DNA of 64,000 nucleotides from Porpolomopsis calyptriformis (Eukaryota > Basidiomycota > Agaricomycetes > Agaricales > Hygrophoraceae), in contig OX621173.1 of the NCBI GenBank assembly GCA_951640195.1, positions 1,219,780-1,283,779 on the forward strand, given 5' to 3'. The translations under genes were made by a program, and so were the position numbers. Below are positions 26,367-37,303 of the stretch, one piece after another. The notes under the pieces were generated by a model. It saw only the letters and a list, made by a program, of their open reading frames with translations, was not told where the DNA came from and made no database searches. The stretch's first letter is position 1. Each line of letters opens with the position of its first letter.

Positions 26367-27586
26367 ATGGAATCCCTCTCGCTCATCGCTGCGCCGATGG
26401 TGAACCAAAGTGACCTCCCATTCCGCATCCTGGTCCGTAGATACGGTGCAACCATGGCCTACACGCAGATGCTCATCCCAGACAAACTTTTAAACGACCA
26501 AAATTATCTTGAAATGCACCAACGCGATCTCGGTACCCCCACCGCCGACGGACTCGAGCGACCTGTGGTAGTCCAGCTATGTGGGAACGACCCAGAAGTC
26601 ATCGTTCGTGCTGGGAAAAAACTGCAGACGTACTGCGATGGGATAGGTGCCGCAGCTTTGATAGCATCTTGACCACCACTAACGGGCCGCCCACACCAAG
26701 TGAACTAGATTTGAATCTCGGGTGCCCACAAGATTCAGCGCGAGAGGGACACTACGGAGGCTACCTTCTTGGTCAGAAAGACTGGCCATTGGTGGAAGAT
26801 ATCGGCAAGCCTATATTTCATACGCAAGGAGATAATAATAAAAATAAGATTGCAGTCTCTGCCATGTCTCATTCGTTCGCTGTCCCCGTATCGACCAAAC
26901 TCCGTCTCTGCCAACCCACACCAAAAACACTCGACCTGGCATCGCGACTTGAGGCCGCCGGCGCCTCTTGGATCACTCTCCACGCCAGAACGGTCTCGGC
27001 CCGTCGGAGAAGACGAGGCGCGGCTGATTTGGCTCAAGTCAAGCAGCTCAAGGAACATTTGCGCGTGCCGGTCGTGAGCAACGGGAACGTCCGTGTTTGG
27101 AGCGACCTGGAAAACAATCGGTCGTACACTGGCGCGGATGGCCTCATGGTCGGGGAGACGTTGCTAGGAAATCCCTGGTACGCTTTGGCACCCACCTTCA
27201 CCCTCTCAGATGTAGACTTTGATTATACAGCCTCTTTGCCAATATTGTTCCCGATCCGGTGAAGATCTCTCTAGAGTATCTGGACCTGTGTGATAAGTAC
27301 CCCGGGCTGGCCCCGATGGCCACCGTGCAAACGCATGTCAGACACTTTATTGAATATCAATGGTAAGACATTGTGTGCTCTGAGATGTTTTCTCAAATCT
27401 GCACTTAGCAATCGATCCACCTGGTTGCGCAAGTTCCGCACTGCCCTGAGTTCTTGCCGAACACTCGACGACATTGACGTCCTTCTACGATCAAAGGTGT
27501 CACGATGGCGGGGCAGGGTTGAAGATGATGAATCCAAGAGTGATGGCTTGGATGAACAAATGATAGAGTTGACTCTCCTCGGGTAG
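26367..27586 (+). CDS. DUS1: tRNA dihydrouridine synthase (Dus1-like)
   Basis: FMN enzyme that reduces uridine to dihydrouridine in tRNA. Exon 1: MESLSLIAAPMVNQSDLPFR and QLCGNDPEVI. A GTGCCG donor at 26646 and CTAG acceptor rebuild YCDGI-DLNLGCPQ, with the conserved active-site Cys. HYGGYLL, VPVSTKLRL, LHARTV and VVSNGNV follow. The segment 26805-26855 is either a GC-AG intron (giving EDIVSAMSHSF) or an in-frame 17-residue insert; the spliced form matches the family better. Later introns join GNPC-LFANIVPDPVKI and FIEYQC-NRSTWLRKF. The text after the HAR motif (SARRRRRGAADL) replaces the usual 'REQKG' stretch by an Arg run. DUS1 rather than DUS4 is judged from CGNDPE and APMVNQS. Confidence 0.85.
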
Positions 27587-27654
27587 TATGAGACGAACTT
27601 TGACGTTCAGGTTTATGCTCTATCCAAGGAATATGTCGTGTTCTACTATCTCGC

Positions 27655-28522
27655 TTAATCAATGAGATATTTTCGTTTGAAATAAGCTCGTAAGTGCAGT
27701 ATCTGCCACGCTCCGAGGGCCGTTAGCGCAATGATGGTAAACCAGGCAAATTTCTGGACACGCTGGTTTGTTGACACTGATGAGGGCATAAGTATGAGGA
27801 AGAGAGATCGAACGGAGCCTCTGGACTCACAATTTGTGTCTGAAAACCGCTGTTCTCGCGACTTGAGGTAACCCATCTCGTCGACAATCTCCTTAACGAG
27901 CCCTTCCAACTTGCGCATCTCGACTTCAAGCCCTGATAAAGATTCTTGATTTGCGATGGCGCTAGAGCCGGAATGGAGGTATTAGACAGACGTTGGCCGG
28001 TATTTAAAGACGCACTTATAGTCGACGGCATCTGCACCAATGTCGACGTCTAAATCGACGACTCGGGATAGTTTTTTTGCCACCTCATAAGAAATATCTG
28101 GTCCGACGGATGGAAAATGGATAGATACAACGTTGGGGCTTTCCCTCGGAAGAAAAGCACGCACCGCTCGCCATATAATTCCTAAAACAAACACCCACCT
28201 CTCCTTCGACGTGGGTGGTCACAGCCAACCTCGTCTCTCCATTAATATCTCGCTTGCTCAGATAAACGTTCTTCTGCGGACTCGAATCTAGTATCTCGAT
28301 GTCCACCCGCTGTGACTCTCCGGGACCGACGTTGGCGGTGACGACGACGAGCGTGTTGGGGTGTGCAGAGTTCCAAATACATTTTGGTGGAGGAAACCGG
28401 TAGGATTGTAGATTAAACTTGATCGCGAACGCGGGCAGAGGTTGGAGTAGCAAACAGGAGAGTACGGCGAGAATGAAGAGCCGCGATATTGAAGGTGTTG
28501 GTGGAGTAGATGAAGAGAGCAT
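27655..28522 (-). CDS. ERV25: p24 family cargo receptor (Erv25-like, TMED)
   Basis: Type I membrane protein of COPII/COPI vesicles between ER and Golgi. Begins MLSSSTPPTPSISR with a signal peptide ending at ALPAFA-like text (LPAFAIKFNL). The GOLD domain shows PPKCIWN, VVVTANVGPG, GETRLAVTTHVEGE and GVCFRNYM with two cysteines. The coiled-coil is SLSGLEVEMRKLEGLVKEI. The C-terminal helix FAWFTIIALTALGAWQIL is followed by the short cytosolic tail LRAYFKRKYLID with an aromatic and dibasic sorting signal. At least four exons. The start ATG lies 144 nt from the divergent SRRM1-type gene. An upstream in-frame ATG at 28651 would bury the signal peptide, so I reject it. Confidence 0.88.
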
Positions 28523-28666
28523 GGGTTCTCCAAGCGCTTGGATGGTGTGGTTGTCGAGGAGGGTATCGAGGTGAGGGTGGAACAACAGCCAGCGCAGACA
28601 CAGTGCTTGGTCGTGTTTTCCCACGGGTGACCTCCCTTCCTCAAGCTTCAACGAACGGACGAGAGC

Positions 28667-30372
28667 ATGGCAGACGCTGGTGAGAGCGGGCGAATGACCA
28701 TGGTATCATCTCGGTTTGACAACACGTCTTCTGCTTACCTCTATCAGGCTTCTTCAAAGGCACTTCAGCCGACCAGGACCGCAGATTTTCTGACAAAGAG
28801 CTCAAGCTGCTTAAAACAACCAAGTTCCCTCCCGAGTTTGACAAAAAAGTGGTTGATCATAGCTCTCATCTCGACCGATGTCTTATTGTATATCTAGGTC
28901 GACATGCGTAAGGTAAACTTGACTGTCATCCGGCCGTGGATCGCCAAAAAGGTCGTCGAACTCGCCGGACTCGAGGATGAGGTCGTAGTCGAGTACGCGA
29001 TGGGTCTGCTGGAAGACAAACAGCAACCGGTTCGTGCTTTTCCTCGTCTTCATTCAATCCAACCTGATTTTATGTATAGAACCCAGACCCGAAAAAAATG
29101 CAAATTAACTTGACAGGTTTTATGACAAAAGAGACTCCTTCCTTTATGAACTCTCTCTGGACTCTTTTACTCGAAGCACAGGATTCACCGGGCGGAATTC
29201 CCCGCACGTTTGTGGAAGAGAAGAAACAAGAGATGAGGCTGGCAAACAAGGTCGACAGCAAAGTTCTTGACGAGAAGGACCGGAGGGCTCGCCTGGATGA
29301 TAACAGGGAGAGTGATCGTGGCGGCAGAGGGGGTGGGAGGGGAAGGGGTCGCGGCAGAGGACGCGGTAGGGGGGGATATGATGATGACCGGAATGGTAGA
29401 GGTCGTGACAATGGCTGGGGTGCCCGAGGTCGCGGCGGCGTAAGTGGGCCGTCAAATCCCTCACAGCTGATCTCACCACCGTTTACAGGGCACACACCGC
29501 CGCACGCCGCCTCACCGTCGGCCCTCGTCTGTCTCTTCGTCTGTAGATGGAACCCCGAGACGCAGATACCGTTCCCCGCCTTCGCGTCAACGCTCGCCAT
29601 CGTGGGGGATCCGCAGCTCCGCGTCCCCTCCCCCTCCGAGGAGGCGGACACCTCCGCGATCACCTTCGCGCTCCATGTCGCGTTCCCCGCCTGTACGCCG
29701 TAGACCGCGTTCTCCTTCGCCCTCGCCTCCACCTCGTGACCGGCGCAGGCGCAGCCCCCCGTTGCGCCGACGCCGCATCTCTCCCATCCCACGCTCTCGC
29801 TCTCGCTCGTCCGGTCGGTCTCGGTCTCGTACTCGTGGTTATGTAAGGAGGAGAAGCTCGAGTCCTCCGCGAAGACGTAGGAGAAGCTCGAGTCCTCCAC
29901 GGAGACGTAGGAGCTATTCAAGGTCGAGATCGAGGACTAGGACCCCTTCCCCGCCGAGACGACGAGACCGCGGACCGAGAAGCGTGAGCGAGGAGCGACA
30001 TCGAGACAGGCTCGGAAAGCGGCCGAACCGCCCGAGCCATAGCCGCAGCCCTTCCCCGGAGAGACGACCGAAGCGGCATGTTCCGGACACGAAAGTCAAT
30101 GAGGATGTAAATACAGGCGGCGAGCTGAAGATCAAAGGACAGGCTGAGGTGGAGCGACGAAAAAGTAGGTGGGAGAACGAGGATCAAGAAGTATGCTGCA
30201 TTCACGCTTGAAACTACTTATAGCTGACGAATTTCAGGATCGGAGGGGTTCACAGAATGAAAGACTGGAACTGGAGAAGAGAGAGAACGAACTGAAAGAA
30301 AAAGCGTTGCGAAACAAGGTGGTAAGGACATTGAAGAGCAGCAACGGTGCTACGAGTCGAATTACTGGATAG
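28667..30372 (+). CDS. SRRM1: SRRM1-like PWI/RS splicing co-activator
   Basis: Nuclear splicing factor. The N-terminus MADAGFFKGTSADQDRRF is rebuilt across intron 28680-28747. The PWI domain follows: DMRKVNLTVIRPWIAKKV, then NPDPKKMQINLTGFM and LWTLLLEAQDSPGGIP, with two further introns. Next comes a glycine-arginine tract (RGGRGGGRGRGRGRG, about 29317-29440), then an intron (GTAAGT about 29440 to ACAG) and a long RS region (RRRYRSPPSRQRSPS to PERRPKRHVPD), with SR/SP pairs suited to SR-kinase phosphorylation. The last exon is charged and coiled (NERLELEKRENELKEK). Compared with animal SRRM1, the PWI is the same but an RGG box is placed between PWI and RS. The protein is much shorter than the animal form. 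Confidence 0.9.
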
Positions 30373-30475
30373 TAATAAATTACATAATATATGCTTTATG
30401 CCAAATAAAACCAAATAAAAATACACCACTTTCCTGATTAAGTAATTCACCTTTTTCGAAATTATCCTTTTTGTC

Positions 30476-31133
30476 ATGAACCACATCCGTGAACCGCCCT
30501 CGTCCTCCCTCCCATCGTTCCTATCCCCCCCCTCATCCACTCTCTCCACCCAAACTGTCCTCCCCACATCCCCCAGTGCCGTCTCGAGCACCCCCACATC
30601 ACAGGGGGCCAACTACTTCTTTGGCTTCCTCATCACATTCGTCGTCCTCTTGCTCATGTTCATCGCATGCGGAATCGGCTCTCGCCGCTGGCTTTCCCTC
30701 TCAAGACGCTCGTTGTTCTTGGGAGAATGGGACCACCATATGACGCAACCCACGTTTTGGGAGGCGTGGTTAGCGGAAGGAGGTCCGAAGTGGAGCACAA
30801 TGGCGGTAAGAACATCCCCCCCCCTTTTCGTTTTACTATACATTTCTAAATTCCCTTTGCCAGCCATTGTCGGCCTCGGTCATACGAGAGAAGGAGTGTT
30901 ACGAGGTCCCAAGCACTGACTACCTCGGTGGCCACTCGTTCTACCTGGCCTTACCCCGATTTTCACCACGTCGCCGCCCGCCGCCCGAGGCCCTCCAGTT
31001 AGCGGTGATGATCAGCATGCCGTCCTCTCCGCAGTCCAGCCCCGAGCAAAAGGACGGTCAGTCGAAGGAGTACCAGATCGGCGTCACCTGCGTCCCTTTT
31101 CGAGAACATGTAGAACCCAAGTCCACGAACTGA
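30476..31133 (+). CDS. Single-pass membrane protein with PLSAS / ISMPSS motif
   Basis: No named family recognised. About 45 Ser/Thr/Pro-rich residues come first, then the helix YFFGFLITFVVLLLMFIACGI, a basic patch SRRWLSLSRR, and WEAWLAEGGPKW. A GTAAGA intron of about 57 nt ends in CCAG and leads to PLSASVIREK; the end holds LQLAVMISMPSSP and YQIGVTCVPF. The same motif order occurs in the gene at 4815-5587. Fungus-specific and probably plasma- or endo-membrane located; role unknown. Confidence 0.7.
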
Positions 31134-31297
31134 ACATCGTAGCATAGTACCTTACTTGCATTGCATCCATACTCTACCATCAGAACTCGATTGTATCCGT
31201 TATTGTCTGTAACCGCGCGAATGTAACCGACGGCAGTTTTGATCGAAATAACAATAAAGAAAACACAATAAGCTTGATTTACATCATTCGACCCTGA

Positions 31298-32864
31298 CTA
31301 TTCCCAATCCTTCCCTACCTCTCTCCCCGCTCGCACACAGTCGCCCACGCTCACTCCGCCAACACCGGCGCCGATGACCGCCAGTCGCCCGCCCCACGGC
31401 GCACCTGCCAGCGCCGCCGACAACTCTTTCATCCGGGCGAGATGGCCAACTGTGGGCGTCGGGATGCACTCCTTGTGGTGGTGCACACGGCAGAAGACGG
31501 GTTCGGGCAACGAATTGGCGGACAGGTGGGAGGCGACATGTTTCAGGACGGAGGGTATGGCCGTGTGCGCGGCCATGGTGTCGTGCGGGCCTCCGAGCAT
31601 GACGGTGAGCTTGGCGAGTCTGTTGTGGGCGTGGGTGTCTTGGCCTGATGTGGTGCAGGAGTCGAACACGGCGCCCAATATCCCGGATGCCTGCGCGCTG
31701 CCGTAGCCGGCTGCGGGTCGTGGGATGAGGTACCCAAAGCCGGGGGGGTGGATTGGCTTGGAGGGCGGTGAGGGAAAGACGAGATTGAGGACTGTGACCG
31801 AGGACGTCGGGTTCGCGGTCAGATGGGGCAAGGACAGCGAGGGATGAAGAACGGAGTGGAGCTGAGGAAGGGGGAGGGCGGATACGACATGCGTGGGGTT
31901 GAAAATGTCTCCACGGGATGTTCTCACCTGGCCAAAGTGGAATTCAATATAATGCGGAGCGGCAGGATAAAGAATTGTACTTGAAAATTATCATCCATCC
32001 CAAGGGAATCAACACCAACGCCAGCAAGGAGACGGACGTTAGGCCTGGCTTTCAAGTCGAGTCTCAACTTTTCGGTGATCGTTTCCATCCCATCCTGGAA
32101 CGTATACACCGACACGTCTTTCATCCTCGAGACAAGCTCTTCGGGTGCGGAACATTCCTCCTCCGCCCCGGGCCGCGTCAAAAAGCCTCGCACGACACTC
32201 CCCTGCCCCCGCTCCTCCGCCTGCCATAGCATGGGAAATGCGGCCTGGACACTGAGTTTCCGTGCATCCGCAGCGTATATCCCGTGCACCAGCGCACTCC
32301 CGAACGTCCTCGCGACGGGCTCTCCAAATCGGCGAGTCAAAAACGCGTCGAGCGACTCGTCCACGACGTCCGGCGGTCTGTTTCCACGCCGAAATGGCTC
32401 GCGGAGGAGGGCTTTGAGCAGGAGGGGGCCAAGGGGGGACGAGAGACAGGATTTGATCGAGGCAGGAATGGGGGTCAGACCTGGGTAGTGGCCGTCTGGG
32501 ATGTGAAGAAACCGGTTTTTGGCTGCCGGGGAGGTTTTCGGGGTGGTGATCAGAGAATCTTCGAGACCGAGTAGGCTGATCTGGTCTTGTTACTCGTTAC
32601 TGAAATCTACGAATGATACCGACTCACCAGTTCCAACACAGACCTCGCGCTCGGTCTGAGCGTGCGAGGACCTGACTCGAGCAAAACGGTAGCAATGATC
32701 GCTTCATGCTCGATTTCTACCCGCTCACTGCGAACCCACCCGCCCAGCCTGGGCTCCCTTTCAAAGAGAGTGATCAACGAGTGAGGGAATCTGCGAGAGA
32801 GGTAGAACGATGAGGACAGTCCGCTCAGTCCGCCGCCGAGCACGACGATGTGCTTTGGAGCCAT
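31298..32864 (-). CDS. HEM14: Protoporphyrinogen oxidase
   Basis: Mitochondrial FAD enzyme that oxidises protoporphyrinogen IX in heme synthesis. The FAD fold starts right at the N-terminus (HIVVLGGGLSGLSSSFYLSR, then FEREPRLGGWVRS). Next are LLESGPRTLRP, NRFLHIPDGHYPGL, EPFRRG, FLTRRFGEPVARTFGSALVH with GIYAAD, FPMLWQAEERGQGSVVRG, VYTFQDGMETI, and the C-terminal FAD contact AVIGAGVGGVSVGDCVRAGR. Introns lie near 32580-32640 and 31925-31985. Family blocks are complete. The start ATG is 99 nt from the divergent SPC2 gene. Confidence 0.92.
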
Positions 32865-32963
32865 ATAAACCCAAAAAGGTAATTTACTCCCACGTTACAA
32901 ACCCGCCCTTTTTCAGTCACACACACTCTCCACACTCTGTTCAAAACAGCCATCAGAGCTGGC

Positions 32964-33851
32964 ATGGCGCGCAGCAGAAAGCAAGCAAACGGCGCCGTGA
33001 GATCAACACCGAGCCCCTCCAGAGACCGGGGCCGCCGCGAGTCCTCACACTCTTCCCCAGACCGACCGACGGGCCCTCTCAGCATCTCCATCGCGCCCGA
33101 GGACCGCGAGACGGTGAGGGTGAACAACGCCAACCTGACGGAGCTCAAGCATGCCTGCGACGATGCCGTCAAGCGCGTGCGTATCCTCGCCCGTATCCTC
33201 GCCCGTACAGCGGGGCCCTGCTCACCTCCTCTTTCGCAGTTCTTATCCCGCCCGGAATTGTTCAAGCAGATCCACCTCCACACCGATGTCCGACTCGGGC
33301 TGGGCTGGGCTAGCGTGTTCGTCGCGGCTGGGACGGCGTTGTACGGTTACAAGGTCGAATTCGAGCAGTCGAAGCAGGTCGTGTGGACAGGCTTGATCTT
33401 GTGAGTTCATCTCTCGCTCGTTCCGTCCCGCTCCCATTCACTACTGGCGACAACAGGTACATCGTCCTCTCCGTCCTCCAAGCGCTATACTCCTATTTCA
33501 TCGAAGGAAACATCGTCTTTGTCGGCAAGCGCAAGACATTTTCTAAACGGGTGCCGTATCTCGTTATCACCCATCAGCCCCTCCTGACTTCTTCTCCAGA
33601 TCGTCACCGAGCGAATCACGCTCTCGTCTACCACCGAGCCTGCCAACCGTCCAAAGGCCCCAGCATACTCGCTCTCATTGTCATACGTGCGCTCAACGAA
33701 CGGCGGCAAGTCCTTGCTGGCACGCGGCCGGACGGCAGACAAACGAGAGTACAATGCCTTTTTTGACAGATCCGGAACGATGCACCAAGAAAAGTTTGAG
33801 GCCTGGGTGGGAGAGTTGGTCGAGGAGGCGATGGAGGGGAAGTCGACATGA
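32964..33851 (+). CDS. SPC2: Signal peptidase complex subunit 2 (Spc2/SPCS2)
   Basis: Non-catalytic ER subunit of signal peptidase. Polar N-terminus (MARSRKQANGAVRSTPSPSR), then ELKHACDDAVKR, then FLSRPELFKQIHLHTDVRLG. Two membrane segments form a hairpin: WASVFVAAGTALYGY and YIVLSVLQALYSYF, followed by the family signature EGNIVFVGKRKTF. The C-terminal cytosolic domain ERITLSSTTEP and YSLSLSYVRS ends in EEAMEGKST. Introns: 33177-33239 (63 nt, in frame and stop-free), about 33402-33457 and about 33550-33599. Confidence 0.88.
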
Positions 33852-33971
33852 GGTTTTTCATTTCATTCTTGTTTCGCGGCTGGATATTTTCTTCAGTGTT
33901 AGTTTAGTGTACACAGTCGTCTGCTTAAAATCATCCAATTCACAGAATAAATAGGAGATACATTGAATAAA

Positions 33972-34575
<604 letters not shown>

Positions 34576-34991
34576 TGATGGTTGAGATAAGATGAGCGTG
34601 TGAGTTGGCTTGGAGTTGAGAGGCAGTAGAGGTGATGAGCAGAGGCAAAGAGTGGATTGGGGCAAACGCGATGGTTGTTGGATTATATACTGTCGCGTAG
34701 ATTTGTTGATGTTTGGTACATGTGAAAGATCACATGACTCGCGTCGCTTCCGCAACTCGTTGATCGGTGTGATTTAAAGGATACTTCAACCTACAGGCAG
34801 TCAGACTGCAACTGTCGAGTGCTCCTTATCCTCGTCGTCTAGCTAGCAAGTTACTAAATACATATATACCCTTTAGAGGTCCTCCATAGCTTCGGCTTCC
34901 CTGGACTGAAGTTAAGAGGTGGATGATGGGGAAGGATTATAGGGTACGGACCTGAGACAATCATAAAGGAGAAATTATGTCCGAGCATGCA
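34576..34991. other. Intergenic between H2B and F-box/ankyrin gene
   Basis: Carries the H2B promoter (TATA-like element near 34685) and the 3' flank of the F-box/ankyrin gene. Nothing else recognised. Confidence 0.5.
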
Positions 34992-36305
34992 TCATGATCT
35001 GCATAGTGTGTCCATTTGAGCATCATGCCGGATAAGCAGCAGCTTTACAATGGAATCATGCCCATTTTTAGCTGCATACCAAACAGGCGTTCGACCATGG
35101 AAGTCACGCGAGTTGACTTGAATGTCATCCCGAGTAAGCAGCAGTTGTATGATAGCATCATACCCATTCTCAGCTGCATATGAAAGGAGCGTTCGACCCC
35201 ACGAGTCCTTCCAGTCCGCTCGAACGTCATGCCGAGCAAGCAGCAGTGTTGCAATGGCATTACGCCCTTTCTTAACTGCATATGAAAGGGGGGTTTGACC
35301 ATACCAGTCCCTCGAATCCACCTGAACATCATCCCGAGCAAGCAGCTGTTTTACGATGGCGTGAAACCCATTCTCAGCTGCATAAGAAAGGGGTGTCCGA
35401 CTTCCCGAGTCCTTCGGGTCTACTTGAATGTCATCTCGACCAAGTAGCAGTTGTATGATGGCACCATGCCGATACTCAGCTGCATACGAAAGGGGCGTTC
35501 GGCCATCTGAGTCCTTCAAGTTCAGTTGAATATCCCGCCGAGCAAGCAACAGCTTTACAACGCCATTGCGTCCTCTCCTAGCTGCATAGCAGAGGGGTGT
35601 TCGACCATGGGAGTCACGCGAGTTGACTTGAATGTCATCCCGAGTAACCAGCAGTTCGACGATGGTACCATTCCCATTCCCAGCTGCATATGAAAGGAGA
35701 GTTCGACCATACGAGTCCTTCGAGTCCACTTGGACGTCATCTCGAGTAAGCAATAGTTGCACGATGGAATCACGCCGATACCCAATTGCATACGAAAGGG
35801 GCGTTTCACCATCCAAGTCCTTCGCGTCCGCTTGAACTTCCTGCTGAGCAAGCAACAGCTTCACAACGCCATCGCATCCTCTCATCGCTGCATACAAGAG
35901 GGGTGTTCGACCATATGAGTCTCTCGAATCTGCTTGAACATCATCCCGAGCAAGGAGCAGTTTTACCCTGACATCATTCCCATCCTCAGCTGCATACGAA
36001 AGGAGCGTTCGACCCCACGAATCCTTCCGGTCCGCTTGAACGTCATGCCGAGCAAGCAGCAGTGTTACAATGACATAGCGCCGTTTCCTAACTGCATATG
36101 AAAGGGGGGTTTGACCATATAAGTCCATTGAGTCTGCTTGAACGTCGTTCCGAGCAAGCAGCTGTTTTACGATGACATCATGCCCATCCTCAGCTGCATG
36201 TGAAAGGGGCGTTCGACCATCCGAGTCCTTCCAGTCTGCTTGAACGTCATTCCGAGTAAACAGCGTCTTTACGATAGCATTCACGTATGGTGAGCTGAGG
36301 CGAGA
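34992..36305 (-). repeat. Ankyrin array, 102-bp unit, about 12.5 copies
   Basis: Units of the form GRTPLSYAAxxGxxxIVKLL plus LARDDVQADSKDSY repeat every 102 bp without stops. Repeats 1-3 and 9-11 share unusual features (VKQLL, then GQTPLSYAV with TLLLARHDV, then KDSWGRTLLSYAAE). Repeats 6-7 and 11-12 share TRDDIQVNSRD. These point to duplication of multi-unit blocks. Confidence 0.88.
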
Positions 36306-37303
36306 CAATAATGGCGAAACCTGATTGGTGGAGATATATAGCATATCAACTGACGACTTATCCAGGCTGATTGAACGAAGATTGGGGTTGTACGCAAGAT
36401 TAATGTAATTTTCGTGAACAGCTATGAGACCAAGTCAGTCAGATAAACTGCAAGGATGACATACTAACCTTCTGCGTCGATGATGGAATACGGACCATAC
36501 AGTTCCAGATGCTCAAGATGCGTATCTAGTGTCTTGAGAAGTTCACCCACTGCTTGTGTATTTCCTGGATACAACCTTCGGAAGGAGAGGACGGATACAT
36601 GGGGATGTGACTCAAGACACAGAAGCCGATTGAAGAAATTTGATTGGGAGGAGGACAGAGCGATGGATTTTAAACTGCGGGGTAGAGGGATTACTGGTTC
36701 ATTGTAAAATCTACAATGCATCCCCCAGCATTGAAGGCTTGTCAAGGATGGGAATGATGCCATGAATTCGTTTGCCTGCTGCGCTGTCCCAAAGAAGGCG
36801 TCCACCCAGAGTTCCTGGACATTTTGGAAGCCCGATAATATTATTGCCCGAGCGGCATCATCGAGGACTCCCCAGTCTAAACCACCAAGATCAAGTGTGG
36901 TGACGTTTGGTAGGCATGTCGCAACGAGGGACCAAGTTTCGGTCGCAAATGCCCCGAACATGGACAGGTGGCGTACGTATGTGCGTGGGTTGGTTAGCGA
37001 ACTTGTGAGACCTATCATATCAAGGAAACGTCTGTCCTTCCATCCGCCTGCGAGGTGAATCCTATAAAAGATGTGATACCTGCTGGGATGTAGAAAGGCT
37101 TTGCAAGTCAAGCTGCAAGCACGTAGGGTAATCTGATCATTGTGGAGGTTATCAATGATAAGATAGTACAACTCCATGGGAAGACGGGAATGGGTTTTGG
37201 ATTGCGCTTCCCTCGACAAGGTGACGAGCATTGGATGATGTGAAGGCGGCAACACAGACTGGGGGTTTTTCCAAAAGGGTGAGTGTATATACTGAACGGG
37301 CAT
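34992..37303 (-). CDS. F-box protein fused to an ankyrin array (about 12 repeats)
   Basis: Candidate SCF ubiquitin-ligase adaptor with an ankyrin recognition array. The F-box is LPMELYYLIIDNLHNDQITL with CSLTCKAFLHPSRYHIFY. An LRR-like scaffold follows (LPNVTTLDLGGLDWGVLDD, LKSIALSSSQSNFFNRLL). An intron (about 36425-36473) joins SIIDAEG to AVHENYINLAYNPNLRSISL. At LSSPYVN the text switches in frame to AIVKTLFTRNDVQADWKDSD, and then to 12 full 34-residue ankyrin repeats. The unfused relative at 49095-50578 continues at this point with SPHVECVSLILAIP instead. I chose the ATG at 37303 as the first in frame. A true start nearer the F-box is possible. Confidence 0.8.

Noticed and set aside
28523..28651. 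Longer N-terminus for the p24 gene (ATG at 28651)
   Set aside because: It would put the hydrophobic signal peptide about 60 residues inside the protein; the ATG at 28522 gives a normal signal peptide.
29070..29921. 283-codon antisense frame over the SRRM1-type gene
   Set aside because: It is the reverse of GC-rich Arg/Ser/Gly codons; the sense strand has a clear PWI-RS gene.
31374..31706. Plus-strand frame in the protoporphyrinogen oxidase region
   Set aside because: The minus strand holds the conserved PPOX exon with its C-terminal FAD motif; the plus-strand text has none.
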